64,000 nucleotides of DNA from Imbricaverruca yamaguchii (Eukaryota; Arthropoda; Thecostraca; Neoverrucidae), in the NCBI GenBank assembly GCA_034440575.1, contig JAOTOL010001245.1, forward strand, positions 186,001 through 250,000, given 5' to 3'. A model generated the notes under the pieces. That model worked only from the letters and a program-made list of their open reading frames with translations. It ran no database searches and had not been told where the DNA came from. Below, in pieces: positions 1-10,950 of the stretch. Made by a program: the position numbers and the translations under genes. Position 1 is the first letter of the stretch; every line of letters begins with the position of its first letter.

Positions 1-437
1 GTGGTGACATATCTACCGCCAGTTACTGGCGCGGTGGTGACATATCTACCGCCAGTTACCGGCGCGGTGGTGACATCTACCGTCAGTTACTGGCGCGGTG
101 GTTACATATATACCGTCAGTTACTGGTATGGTGGTGACATATCTACCGCCAGTTACTGGCGCAGTAGTGACATATCTACCCCCAGTTATTGGCGCGGTGG
201 TGACATATCTACCACCAGTTACTAGCGCGGTGGTGACATCTACCGTCAGTTACTGGCGCGGTGGTGACATATCTACCGTCAGTTACTGGAGCGGTGGTGA
301 CATATCTACCACGTTACTGGTATGGTGGTGACATATCTACCACCAGTTACTAGCGCAGTGTTGACATATCTACCGCATTACTGGTATGGTGGTGACATAT
401 CTACCGCCAGTTATTGGCGTGGTGGTGACATATCTAC
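1..437. repeat. ~34-bp minisatellite at left edge
   Basis: About 13 imperfect copies of a unit containing GTGGTGACATATCTACC and GCCAGTTACTGGC. The second motif is an inverted repeat (CCAGT/ACTGG) that could form a small hairpin in each unit. The array is cut by the window edge. It lies downstream of cyclase exon 3, so within the next cyclase intron. Confidence 0.9.
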
Positions 438-1385
438 CAGATTGCTCACCTGAAATATATGTACTGGACATCTTCATTACTCCAGAAGAAGAGTGTTTTC
501 TCAGATACTGAGCACCATTTAATGGGCGCCACTTTCCCATGGGTGACATGTCCCCAGTACCCTTCCCTGCATCAACCCCTGTATGTGGTTCACATTTATC
601 AGTTGACTCCGGTTTTCCGCGCTCATCTCACGCTGTACATCAGCTAGGTTGCATGATCCAGACAATTAATTTGGCCGAAACAATATCTAGCCAGGACGGT
701 GTTTTTTTTGTCTGCATCACTGAGCTCGAGTAACTGACAGCAGATGGGAAACATTGTCATTGGCAGCATGGGGAGGGCGATTTTTCAGAATAGGCCATGC
801 GTGTGACGTGTTGCACATTTTATGAAAGGTGATCCTTTTTGACCATTACTTACCTAAATGTTGACATCTGCATGTGCATTTATCACGTCATCGGGCCCGT
901 CATCCTGCTAGATACTGCGCACCGCTATTCATAAGTTGTGATGCCATTGGGCTTCATTAGCATGCCGCTGAACTACCGGTAATTGTGTGCCGCTGGGCTC
1001 CCTACAATGCTGTCTGGTGGGCACCACGTAACACTTTATCGGAACGTCCTGCTGTGGGTTATGTGTCGAAGTGCTGGCCATCCAAAGCCCACCCACTGGC
1101 GGATCAAAATAAGTGGAAGGTAATTGTCAAAGCTCGCAGCTTGTGGCTTTACGTCAGGAAATAGCACTTATCTGAACTTGTATCACGTTGTACGTCCAAA
1201 AGTTACAAGGTAGAATGGATTCACGTTCGAATAATGTTAGGTGCCGAAAGGTTTATCGAAAATAAATCAACGCACTTGCCCTCCAAAACAATTTCAGTTT
1301 TGACAGTAAAATCCACCACTCACCCCAGCCCACCATCAGGCCACCGCCTGGATACTATGCCGCAATGCTGATTACTGGATACTGT
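438..1385. other. Unique intronic sequence, nothing recognised
   Basis: Non-repetitive, moderate GC, with only short open frames and no splice-bounded coding stretch that I can identify. By position it is intron following cyclase exon 3. Confidence 0.5.
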
Positions 1386-1399
1386 GCCGCCGTGCTCAC

Positions 1400-1539
1400 C
1401 AGTGCAGGTAGTCGATGTTCTGCACGAAGCTTTCGAAGGTGCGGCCGATGCCGTTGATGATGTCGCCGAAGCCGATGTCGACCAGGAACGGCAGGAAGTG
1501 TGCGCCGACAGCGTGCATCACCTCACCGGACGGCATCCC
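1400..1539 (-). CDS. Cyclase H-NOX exon 3 with proximal haem histidine
   Basis: Reads GMPSGEVMHAVG, then HFLPFLVDIGFGDIING, then FESFVQNIDYLH, ending CACTG|gtgagc (phase 2). NIDYLH aligns with the haem-ligand helix of beta subunits, and the histidine is present. The acceptor is GGTGGCAG|. From this acceptor the exon starts GGGATG, one G more than needed to stay in frame after exon 2 (ACA G|). The three other copies of this acceptor in the adjoining repeat read GGCAG|GGATG, which is the right phase. Ending the exon with a stop (TGG TGA) is unlikely because a good donor overlaps it. Confidence 0.85.
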
Positions 1540-4500
1540 CTGCCACCGGGGGGAGGCAGGTCATCAGAGGCGGGAAAGGGGCCTCAGCGTGCATCACCTC
1601 ACCGGACGGCATCCCTGCCACCGGGGGGGGGGGGGGCAGGTCATCAGAGGCGGGAGAGGGGCCTCAGCGTGCATCACCTCACCGGACGGCATCCCTGCCA
1701 CCGGGGGGGCAGGTCATCAGAGGCGGGAGAGGGGCCTCAGCGTGCATCACCTCACCGGACGGCATCCCTGCCACCGGGGGGGGGGGGTGGCGGACAGGTC
1801 ATCCAAGGCGCAGCGAGAGGGGGCCTCGACGTTGCAGTGCACGGCTGATAAATCACAGCACGAGCAGAGTACAGCATCAATCGTTCAAACTTGTACGAGT
1901 TAATTGAAATTCTGTCACGTGCACGCGGTTTTTACAAGCGGTTTGTGTAATTCACCCGGCGATTTGGGCGATCCACAAACTGTCCACGCAACATTTCCAA
2001 CACAGCGGGCAAAAAGCGCAGTAAGCTATGTGACAGCAGAGTGGAAATGTGTGCGGCTAAAGCAAGCCTCACGTGTCGATCATGGCTCTGGGCTGTTAGC
2101 CCAGTGGACAGTCTGACAGAACGGCTACTTGGCTGATCTGCTACTTGTCTACTTGTCTTCTTAGCCCGAGCAGGTGCGTTCACGAGGTGCTAAGCTTTCG
2201 ATTCAATGCCATCAAAGTAGATACCCCAGGTCGTGTGGAAAGTGTAGCGTAGGCTGTTGGGTTACTTGACCCCAGCGTCGCATGGGCTGGCTCCACAGGG
2301 GACGTGGCTGCAGCACCTGCAACTCTGTCTGTGAACTATTCCAGCGTCACATGAGGTAGCTCAATAGGGGGCAGATCTGTAGCATGTCGGTAGAGAGACA
2401 TGCCAATGGCATGAATCCCATAGAGACTAGTGGCGCCCCCCCCAACCTTTGGACACTAACCACCAGCACCACGGGCACCTCTCCCAACCTTTGGACACTA
2501 ACCGTCAACACCATGGCCACCTCTCCCAACCTTTGGACACTAACCGTCAGCACCACGGGCACCTCTCCCAACCTTTGGACACTAACCACCAACACCACGG
2601 GCACCTCTCCCAACCTTTGGACACTAACCACCAACACCACGAGCACCTCTCCCAACCTTTGGACACTAACCACCAACACCATGGGCACCTCTCCCAACCT
2701 TTGGACACTAACCACCAACACCACGGGCACCTCTCCCAACCTTTGGACACTAACCCCCAACACCTCGGGCACCTCTCCCAACCTTTGGACACTAACCACC
2801 AACACCACGGGCACCTCTCCCAACCTTTGGACACTAACCACCAACACCACGGGCACCTCTCCCAACCTTTGGACACTAACCCCCAACACCTCGGGCACCT
2901 CTCCCAACCTTTGGACACTAACCACCAACACCACGGGCACCTCTCCCAACCTTTGGACACTAACCACCAACACCACGGGCACCTCTCCCAACCTTTGGAC
3001 ACTAACCATCAACACCACGGGCACCTCTCCCAACCTTTGGACACTAACCACCAACACCACGGGCACCTCTCCCACCTCTCTCAACCTTTGGACACTAACC
3101 ACCAACACCACGGGCACCTCTCCCACCTCTCTCAACCTTTGGACACTAACCACCAACACCACGGGCACCTCTCCCAACCTTTGGACACTAACCACCAACA
3201 CCACGGGCACCTCTCCCAACCTTTGGACACTAACCACCAACACCTCGGGCACCTCTCCCAACCTTTGGACACTAACCACCAACACCACGGGCACCTCTCC
3301 CAACCTTTGGACACTAACCACCAACACCACGGGCACCTCTCCCAACCTTTGGACACTAACCACCAACACCACGGGCACCTCTCCCAACCTTTGGACACTA
3401 ACCACCAACACCTCGGGCACCTCTCCCAACCTTTGGACACTAACCACCAACACCACGGGCACCTCTCCCAACCTTTGGACACTAACCCCCAACACCTCGG
3501 GCAACCTTTGGACACTAACCACCAACACCACGGGCACCTCTCCCCCTCCCAACCTTTGGACACTAACCACCAACACCACGGGCACCTCTCCCAACCTTTG
3601 GACACTAACCACCAACACCACGGGCACCTCTCCCCAACCTTTGGACACTAACCACCAACACCACGGGCACCTCTCCCAACCTTTGGACACTAACCACCAA
3701 CACCACGGGCACCTCTCCCAACCTTTGGACACTAACCACCAACACCACGGGCACCTCTCCCAACCTTTGGACACTAACCACCAACACCACGGGCACCTCT
3801 CCCAACCTTTGGACACTAACCACCAACACCACGGGCACCTCTCCCAACCTTTGGACACTAACCGTCAACACCACGGGCACCTCTCCCAACCTTTGGACAC
3901 TAACCACCAACACCACGGGCACCTCTCCCAACCTTTGGACACTAACCGTCAACACCACGGGCACCTCTCCCAACCTTTGGACACTAACCACCAACACCAC
4001 GGGCACCTCTCCCACCCTTTGGACACTAACCGTCAACACCACGGTAGCACCCGACTCAAAAGCGATCCTCTCACTCAGCGATAGTTTGGGTTTCCCAGGC
4101 GACTGGAAAACTTCCTCTATGTGCCGTTCTGGAAGTTAGTTGGTTATTAAGGTTTTCAGTTGATCTACTGCTCTGGTTATACGGCTCCCGTAATTAATTA
4201 ATTCGAGCCTTATCTACGCTACCCTAGTACGATGCGTGTGCGACCACACAACGGTTAGGCCGGTGTATAGATCGGGTACAATGCGGCGCAGATCTCAGGT
4301 GAGTGTGTACGTTGAAAAGAAAGTGGTGCAGTCTACCAGACCTGATCGCAGCCGACCCGTCACTGAGAGCGTCACGTACAGCGAGAGCGACCGACACGTC
4401 TCGGAGAGCGTCACGTACAGCGAGAGCGTCACGTACACCGAGAGCGTCACGTACAGTGAGAGCGTCACGTACAGCGAAAGCGTCACGTACAGCGAGAGCG

Positions 4501-7500
4501 TCACGTACACCGAGAGCGTCACGTACAGTGAGAGCGTCACGTACAGCGAGAGCGTCACGTACAGCGAGAGCGTCACGTACACCGAGAGCGTCACGTACAC
4601 CAAGAGCGTCACGTACAGTGAGAGCGTCACGTACAGCGAGAGCGTCACGTACAGCGAGAGCGTCACGTACACCGAGAGCGTCACGTACAGCGAGAGCGTC
4701 ACGTACACCTAGAGCGTCACGTACAGTGAGAGCGACCGACCCGCCTCTGAGAGCGTCACGTACACCAAGAGCGTCACGTACAGCGAGAGCGTCACGTACA
4801 GTGAGAGCGTCACGTACAGCGAGAGCGACCGACCCGCCTGAGAGCGTCACGTACAGCGAGAGCGTCACGTACAGCGTCACGTACAGCGAGAGCGTCACGT
4901 ACAGCGAGAGCGCCGACCCGCCTCTGAGAGCGTCACGTACAGCGAGAGCGTCACGTACACCGAGAGCGTCACGTACAGGGAGCGTCACGTACACCGAGAG
5001 CGTCACGTACAGTGGAGGCGTCACGTACAGCGAGAGCGTCACGTACAGCGAGAGCGTCACGTACAGTGAGAGCGTCACGTACAGTGAGAGCGTCACGTAC
5101 AGTGAGAGCGTCACGTACAGTGAGAGCGTCACGTACAGTGAGAGCGTCACGTACAGCGAGAGCGTCACGTACAGCGAGAGCGTCACGTACAGTGAGAGCG
5201 TCACGTACAGCGAGAGCGTCACGTACACCGAGAGCGTCACGTACAGCGAGAGCGTCACGTACACCGAGAGCGTCACGTACAGTGAGAGCGTCACGTACAG
5301 CGAGAGCGTCACGTACAGCGAGAGCGTCACGTACAGTGAGAGCGTCACGTACAGTGAGAGCGTCACGTACAGCGAGAGCGTCACGTACAGTGAGAGCGTC
5401 ACGTACAGTGAGAGCGTCACGTACAGTGAGAGCGTCACGTACAGTGAGAGCGTCACGTGAGAGCGTCACGTACAGTGAGAGCGTCACGTACAGCGAGAGC
5501 GTCACGTACAGCGAGGCGTCACGTACACCGAGAGCGTCACGTACAGCGAGAGCGTCACGTACACCGAGAGCGTCACGTACAGTGAGAGCGTCACGTACAG
5601 TGAGAGCGTCACGTACAGTGAGAGCGTCACGTACAGTGAGCGTACAGTGAGAGCGTCACGTGCAGTGAGATCGTCACGTACAGTGAGATCGTCACGTACA
5701 GCGAGAGCGTCACGTACAGTGAGATCGTCACGTACAGTGAGAGCGTCACGTACAGCGAGAGCAACTGCGATCGTCCCAAGTTATTCCTTGCCTATGCTCA
5801 TGCTTGGCACCCTGTTTGAACAGCTTGGTTTGCTTGAACAGCTTGTCTCCCTCGGGAAATCGTTGTGGCTGCCCCTGGGCGTGACATGTTCGCCTTAGAA
5901 CTGTGGCACAACCTCCAGCCTAGGATGTTACCAGCAACTTCAGCATGGGGAGCACTATTCATCTATGACCTCATGTACACTATATGCGTCTCGTCTATGA
6001 TGTCGCACACACAGTTTGTACCACCCACCTTTGATGTCGCACACAGTCGGTATCCTTACCTGTGATGTCACACACAGTCGGTATCTTTACCTGTGATGTC
6101 ACACACAGTCCGTGTCACTCACATGTGACATCACACGTAATCTATACCACCCACCTGTGATGTCACACACAGTCTCTACCAGCCTGAAGAGCACACTGTC
6201 CGCATAGATCTTGTAGTGCAGGAAGTCGGCCTCGTCTAGGATGTCCGGACAGGTGGTCCTGCAAGTCCGCAGTCACCGGGTAACGCTTGTTGTCGGGTAA
6301 CAGTTGCTACCTGGTAACGGTTGTTGCCAGGTAACGCTTGTTGTCGGGAGCAGTTGTTACTCCGTAAGAGGCACTGTCTGATAGCTGAGATTGCTCGTTA
6401 AGTGTGTGAATAGCAAAAGCAACATTCAGTATAATACGGCATGCTGTAGAACATGCCAGATATTTTAACTGGCCTGATGTCTAAAACCTTGGATATATTT
6501 TAAACTAGAATGCCTAGAATGTTAAAGCGTGCTCTGTTGTCACTTTCTCCACTTAAAAATACCACAACTTCGATTTTCCCCACTGATCGGGTGAATGAAT
6601 CGGGGAAGTTGACATGACTTCATGTCAGTAACCTCGACCTTAATAAAACGTCGAGATGCCAGAGTTATTCGTCTTGACGAAAGACCAAAAGACCAGTGGT
6701 CCGGTAGTCCGGTGGTCCGGTGGTTCTGTTGGTCCGGTGGTCCCATGGTCCGGTGGTTCTGTTGGTCCGGTGGTTCTGTTGGTCCGGTGGTTCTGTTGGT
6801 CCGGTGGTTCTGTTGGTCCGGTGGTTCTGTTGGTCCGGTGGTCCCATGGTCCGGTGGTTCTGTTGGTCCGGTGGTCCGGTGGTCCGGTGGTCCGGTGGTC
6901 CGGTGGTTCTGTTGGTCCGGTGGTCCCATGGTCCGGTGGTTCTATTTGCATGTTGGTTCCGTGGTCTCCGGGCGTCCGCTGCTCGGCCGAATACAGCAAC
7001 GACCATCGTGTGAACGGATCCCCGACAGCGGTCGGGGTTCGAGGACGTTCGGGGGCGTTCCGCGCGTTCGGAAACGTTCGGGAGCGTTCGGAGGCGTTCA
7101 GGGCGTTCGGGGGCGTTCTGGAGCGTTCGGGAGCGTTCGGGGGCGTTCGGCGCGTTCAGGGCGTTCGGGGGCGTTCTGGAGCGTTCGGGGACGTTCAGGG
7201 ACATTCGGGAGCGTTCGGGGGCGTTCGGGGGGCGTTCGGCGCATTCGGGAGAGTTCTGAGGGGTTCGGGGCGTTCGGCGCGTTCGGGGCGTTCGGGGGCG
7301 TTCGGCGCGTTCGGGAGCGTTCGGGGACGTTCGGGGGCGTTCGGCGCGTTCGGGAGCGTTCGGGGACGTTCGGGGCGTTCGGGAGCGTTCGTGCGCCGGC
7401 CGAGCATACCGACGCCGTCGCCGCTTGACCGACTCGACTGCCGTTCGCGACGCGTGTTCTCCCTCTTGCGATGACTGTGGCCAGGAGGACGACTGTGGCC

Positions 7501-9774
7501 AGGAGGACGACTGTGGCCAGGAGGACGGCTGTGACCAGGAGGACGGCTGTGGCCAGGAGGACGACTGTGACCAGGAGGACGGCTGTGGCCAGGAGGACGA
7601 CTGTGACCAGGAGGACGGCTGTGACCAGGAGGACGACTGTGACCAGGAGGACGGCTGTGGCCAGGAGGACGGCTGTGGCCAGGAGGACGGCTGTGGCCAG
7701 GAGGACGGCTGTGGACCAGGAGGACGACTGTGGCCAGGAGGACGGTGTGGGGCTGTGGCCAGGAGGACGGCTGTGGCCAGGAGGACGGCTGTGGCCAGGA
7801 GGACGACTGTGGCCAGGAGGACGGCTGTGGCCAGGAGGACGGCTGTGGCCAGGAGGACGACTGTGGCCAGGAGGACGACTGTGGCCAGGAGGACGGCTGT
7901 GGCCAGGAGGACGACTGTGGCCAGGAGGACGACTGTGGCCAGGAGGACGACTGTGGCCAGGAGGACGACTGTGGCCAGGAGGACGGCTGTGGCCAGGAGG
8001 ACGACTGTGGCCAGGAGGACGACTGTGGCCAGGAGGACGACTGTGGCCAGGAGGACGGCTGTGGCCAGGAGGACGACTGTGGCCAGGAGGACGACTGTGA
8101 CCAGGAGGACGGCTGTGGCCAGGAGGACGACTGTGGCCAGGAGGACGGCTGTGGCCAGGAGGACGACTGTGACCAGGAGGACGGCTGTGGCCAGGAGGAC
8201 GGCTGTGGCCAGGAGGACGGCTGTGGCCAGGAGGACGGCTGTGGCCAGGAGGACGACTGTGACCAGGAGGACGGCTGTGGCCAGGAGGACGACTGTGGCC
8301 AGGAGGACGACTGTGGCCAGGAGGACGACTGTGGCCAGGAGGACGACTGTGGCCAGGAGGACGACTGTGGCCAGGAGGACGACTGTGGCCAGGAGGACGA
8401 CTGTGGCCAGGAGGACGACTGTGGCCAGGAGGACGACTGTGGCCAGGAGGACGACTGTGGCCAGGAGGACGACTGTGGCCAGGAGGACGACTGTGGACCA
8501 GGAGGACGACTGTGGCCAGGAGGACGACTGTGCCCAGGAGGACGACTGTGGCCAGGAGGACGACTGTGGCCAGGAGGACGACTGTGGCCAGGAGGACGGC
8601 TGTGGCCAGGAGGACGGCTGTGGCCAGGAGGACGACTGTGACCAGGAGGGAGCCAGGAGGACGACTGTGGCCAGGAGGACGACTGTGGCCAGGAGGACGA
8701 CTGTGGCCAGGAGGACGACTGTGGCCAGGAGGACGACTGTGGCCAGGAGGAAGGAGGAGACTGTGGCCAGGAGGACGACTGTGGCCAGGAGGACGACTGT
8801 GGCCAGGAGGACGACTGTGGCCAGGAGGACGACTGTGGCCAGGAGGACGGCTGTGGCCAGGAGGACGACTGTGGCCAGGAGGACGACTGTGGCCAGGAGG
8901 ACGACTGTGGCCAGGAGGACGACTGTGGCCAGGAGGACGGCTGTGGCAAGGAGGACGACTGTGCCCAAGAGGACGACTGTGGCCAGGAGGACGATTTTGC
9001 CCAGGAGGACGACTGTGGCCAGGAGGACGACTGTGACCAGGAGGACGACTGTGGCCAGGAGGACGGCTGTGGCCAGGAAGACGACTGTGCCCAGGAGGAC
9101 GACTGTGACCAGGAGGATGACTGTGGCCAGGGGGACGACTGTGCCCAGGAGGACGACTGTGCCCAGGAGGACGATTGTGTCCGATTCCAGTCGAAATACG
9201 TCACCGTTTAGCGGCCCGGAACGTATCGAAGCCGGCAGATATCGAGGGATGATCTTGCCACGTCCAGCCGAACCCCTCCACGCCGCACGGCATGCTCAGA
9301 ATTAATCCGTTGGAAACATCGGTTTGTGAATCATTAGAATCATGACACCCACGATATGAAGTTGATCCCGGCGCAGCATGCCGAATGTCATTGCCTACAA
9401 CTTAAAGAGTTGATTTGTGGTATAGATAAAGTGGCTGTGCAGCTATGCGTCAGCTGTATGACAACCGATTAAGCAGACGAGCTGATCATTTGAATCAATT
9501 GCAAAACTGAACGTAGATAGGTTGTTCAAACAAGCGATCGATATATTTTGATCAAAATTCCATACTCGTGATCAGTATGCAGCGGTCGATGGCTGCCCCA
9601 CAATAATACCAGAGCAAGCTTACGCCCCCCCCCCTCCCCGGCGGCAGTGGCCGTGTGGAGTGTTCACACGGCCCACCTTCGGTAGTCATGAAGCACTTAC
9701 AGAACCTTTGACCACGTGTCGTCGCCGTGCTCTTTGATGACCCAAGATCGCAGGCATGCCTGGATGAGGCCGTA
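1400..9774 (-). CDS. Soluble guanylate cyclase beta-type subunit, N-terminal H-NOX part (exons 9701-9774, 6155-6258, 1400-1539)
   Basis: Three minus-strand exons encode the start of an H-NOX (haem-NO/O2-binding) domain, the sensor of soluble guanylate cyclases, which make cGMP from GTP in the cytoplasm. Read in order they give YGLIQACLRSWVIK, then HYKIYADSVLFRL, then FVQNIDYLH. These match the family layout: MYG start, YGxxTW-like GDDTW motif, hydrophobic core, and the LxxLH helix whose histidine binds haem iron. With an initiator Met added upstream that histidine is residue 106; in vertebrate beta1 it is His105. Phases are 0/2, 2/1 and 1/2, but the exon 3 acceptor next to the exon body carries one extra G (see findings). 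The Tyr-x-Ser-x-Arg haem motif, PAS, coiled-coil and cyclase domains must lie left of the window. The sequence resembles the beta2 or atypical insect beta branch; I cannot say which. Confidence 0.85.
1510..1800. repeat. 73-80-bp repeat carrying the exon 3 acceptor and exon start (4 copies)
   Basis: GTGCATCACCTCACCGGACG recurs at 1513, 1589, 1669 and 1742. Each unit holds, on the minus strand, a C-rich tract, GGTGGCAG and the first codons of cyclase exon 3. Copies differ mainly in the length of a G-run and in one C near the acceptor. Confidence 0.9.
2440..4045. repeat. 42-bp minisatellite, ~38 copies
   Basis: Unit contains CCCAACCTTTGGACACTAAC. Because 42 is a multiple of 3, both strands stay open for hundreds of codons, giving a 14-residue Thr/Asn-rich repeat on plus. 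It lies inside the cyclase intron between exons 3 and 2, so I read it as noncoding. The flanks (1801-2439, 4046-4362) hold nothing recognised. Confidence 0.95.
4363..5765. repeat. 18-bp minisatellite, ~75 copies
   Basis: Unit GAGAGCGTCACGTACAGC. It lies in the same cyclase intron and is open on both strands because the period is a multiple of 3. Every unit contains the CRE-like core CGTCA. Confidence 0.95.
5990..6187. repeat. 31-bp repeat carrying the cyclase exon 2 donor
   Basis: About six units with GATGTCACACACAGTC. On the minus strand these read GACTGTGTGTGACATCACAG|GT, i.e. the last codons of exon 2 plus its donor. Downstream copies have CAG|GTAAAG and CAG|GTAAGG, closer to the animal consensus than the exon-proximal CAG|GTGGGT. 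Confidence 0.85.
6155..6258 (-). CDS. Cyclase H-NOX exon 2
   Basis: Acceptor cttgcag|G; 104 nt, phase 2 in and phase 1 out. It encodes (L)TTCPDILDEADF, then LHYKIYADSVLFRL, then VETVCDIT. Spacing and pattern match the H-NOX segment between the GxxTW motif and the GxxF helix residue for residue in length (24 residues from LVETV to GAHF, as I recall for beta2). Confidence 0.85.
6263..6660. other. Intronic sequence with short GGTAACG repeats
   Basis: Between 6278 and 6365 there are about five degenerate copies of a 17-bp unit with GGTAACGCTTGTTG. The rest is AT-richer unique sequence with no recognised feature. Confidence 0.5.
6670..6950. repeat. 17-18-bp repeat (GGTCCGGTGGTTCTGTT)
   Basis: About 16 copies of interleaved GGTCCGGT and GGTTCTGTT motifs in cyclase intron 1. 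Confidence 0.9.
7035..7400. repeat. GCGTTCGGG short-unit array
   Basis: Variable 9-12-bp units built on GCGTTCGGGG, highly CpG-rich, in cyclase intron 1. Confidence 0.9.
7470..9185. repeat. 18-bp minisatellite, ~95 copies
   Basis: Unit GTGGCCAGGAGGACGACT. It fills half of cyclase intron 1 and gives long apparent open frames in several frames (period a multiple of 3). Copies are very similar, suggesting recent homogenisation. Confidence 0.95.
9186..9700. other. Unique intronic sequence upstream of repeat
   Basis: No recognised feature except a C-run at about 9627-9640. By position it is the start of cyclase intron 1, just after the exon ending at 9701. Confidence 0.5.
9701..9774 (-). CDS. 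Cyclase H-NOX exon 1 of the mature domain (YGLIQ...)
   Basis: Acceptor tttctttcag|TAC and donor GTTCT|gtaagtgc; 74 nt, phase 0 in and phase 2 out. It encodes YGLIQACLRSWVIK, then EHGDDTWSKVL. H-NOX proteins start MYG, so the Met must come from an upstream exon ending in ATG|GT. Confidence 0.9.
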
Positions 9775-9779
9775 CTGAA

Positions 9780-10230
9780 AGAAAACACCGACATTTTGTA
9801 TCAGCTATTTTACAGTTGACAGGCTTTCACCATCAGATATTTTAACACAGAGCCGAACACGTGCTATGCACGTGCACGTGCTATATGTCGAGCTGTGCCT
9901 GTTGCCTTGTATTGTCAACGATTACCAATTGAATTGCGGTGTTATTTATATCATAGTAACGCATGCTTGTATTGAATCATTTATTGATCACATCATATTA
10001 ATATTAAGTACGAAATCTAATTAGATATTATTTATAAAGTATGGGCATAATATCAATCATTTATAAAGTATCATGATGTCATAACATGAAAATATCCTAA
10101 TTATAATTTATATTTTAAGTAATATAATTTAAACCCTTGTGAAATGAACGCTCGTGTACGTCCATATCAGCGGCACGGCGACTTTAACGCCCGCTACAGA
10201 TCTATCACCTAATGGGCTGGTGTTAGACCG
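9780..10230. other. AT-rich unique sequence
   Basis: From about 9900 to 10130 the sequence is clearly AT-rich compared with the rest of the window. I see no coding or RNA feature. It would be the intron between the ATG exon and 9774. Confidence 0.5.
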
Positions 10231-10580
10231 AACGCCATTTCACAGCACTCTTACCATAATTGGTTGGTGTTAGATCGTTCACCACATCTGGCTGGTGTTA
10301 GACCGGGCGCCCTTTCCCAGCACTCTCACCATATCTGGTTGGTGTTAGACCGGGCGCCCTTTTCCAGCACTCTCACCATAGCTAGCTGTTTTTAGACAGG
10401 ACGCGCTTTCCCAGCACTCTCACCATATCTGGTTGGTGTTAGACCGGGCGCCCTTTCCCAGCAATCTCACCATATCTGGTTGGTGTTAGACTGGGCGCCA
10501 TCTCCCAGCATTCTCACTATTGCTGGTTGATGTTAGACCGGGCGCCATTTTCCAGCACTCTCACCATAGCTGAAGCTGGT
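10230..10580. repeat. 47-bp repeat with ATG|GTGAGA on minus
   Basis: Units with GGTTGGTGTTAGACCGGGCG. On minus, ATG directly followed by GTGAGA or GTAAGA occurs at 10255, 10330, 10377, 10424, 10471 and 10565; the last five fall on an exact 47-bp register (10518 is a decayed copy). Confidence 0.9.
10565..10567 (-). other. Candidate initiator ATG of the cyclase, at a donor
   Basis: The outermost ATG|GTGAGA of the 47-bp array. An exon ending ATG| has exactly the phase required to join TAC at 9774 and produce MYG. Any of the six ATG copies would work equally well, and the 5' UTR would lie at higher coordinates. Inference only. Confidence 0.35.
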
Positions 10581-10637
10581 ATGTTGCCGCCAGCTGCAGT
10601 GGTCAGCTGTGGCCAGCTGTTTGCCGCAGCAGGTGTC

Positions 10638-10732
10638 GGGTCGCCGGGTCACCAGCTCCTGTCGGGAGTGTCGTGTCAAGTTCAGGTCGCCGGGTCACCA
10701 GCTCCTGTCGGGAGCGTCGTGTCAAGTTCAGC
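10638..10732. repeat. Two-copy ~45-bp direct repeat
   Basis: GGTCGCCGGGTCACCAGCTC occurs twice, followed each time by CTGTCGGGAG and GTGTCAAGTTCA. It lies just upstream of the predicted ATG exon, possibly 5' UTR or promoter. Confidence 0.8.
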
Positions 10733-10854
10733 CCGCACACACTGAACTAGATGTCGCTGTGTACTGGGCTGAGCTGACCCTTAGGGTGTGAAGGCGCGCC
10801 GACGTAGAGAGCGGTACGGGGTCAATGTTGATGTTGACACTGCACAGACGGCAG

Positions 10855-10950
10855 TGGCGCAGCCAGGACTTTCTTAGGGGGTCAGACACACTTTAGCCAG
10901 ATACACTTTCGGCACGCTTCGCGTGCCGAAAGTGTTTGGTTTTGGTTTTG
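10855..10950. mobile_element. Possible DNA-transposon end with perfect 15-bp hairpin
   Basis: CAGTGGCGCAGCCAGGAC looks like a common DNA-transposon terminus. It is followed at 10913-10945 by a perfect inverted repeat ACACTTTCGGCACGC / GCGTGCCGAAAGTGT around TTC. No partner end was found, so it may be a fragment or solo MITE. Confidence 0.4.

Noticed and set aside
1394..1400. Stop codon ending cyclase exon 3 (TGG TGA)
   Set aside because: The TGA overlaps a good donor CACTG|GTGAGC, and the H-NOX domain would be cut directly after the haem histidine.
2384..4084. Long Thr/Asn-rich repeat protein on plus (and a Val-rich one on minus)
   Set aside because: Open only because the repeat period is 42 bp; it lies within a cyclase intron, is open on both strands and breaks when a unit gains one base.
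6665..9204. Very long Ser/Trp/Pro and Val/Leu repeat frames
   Set aside because: Same cause: 18-bp array inside cyclase intron 1; several frames open at once.
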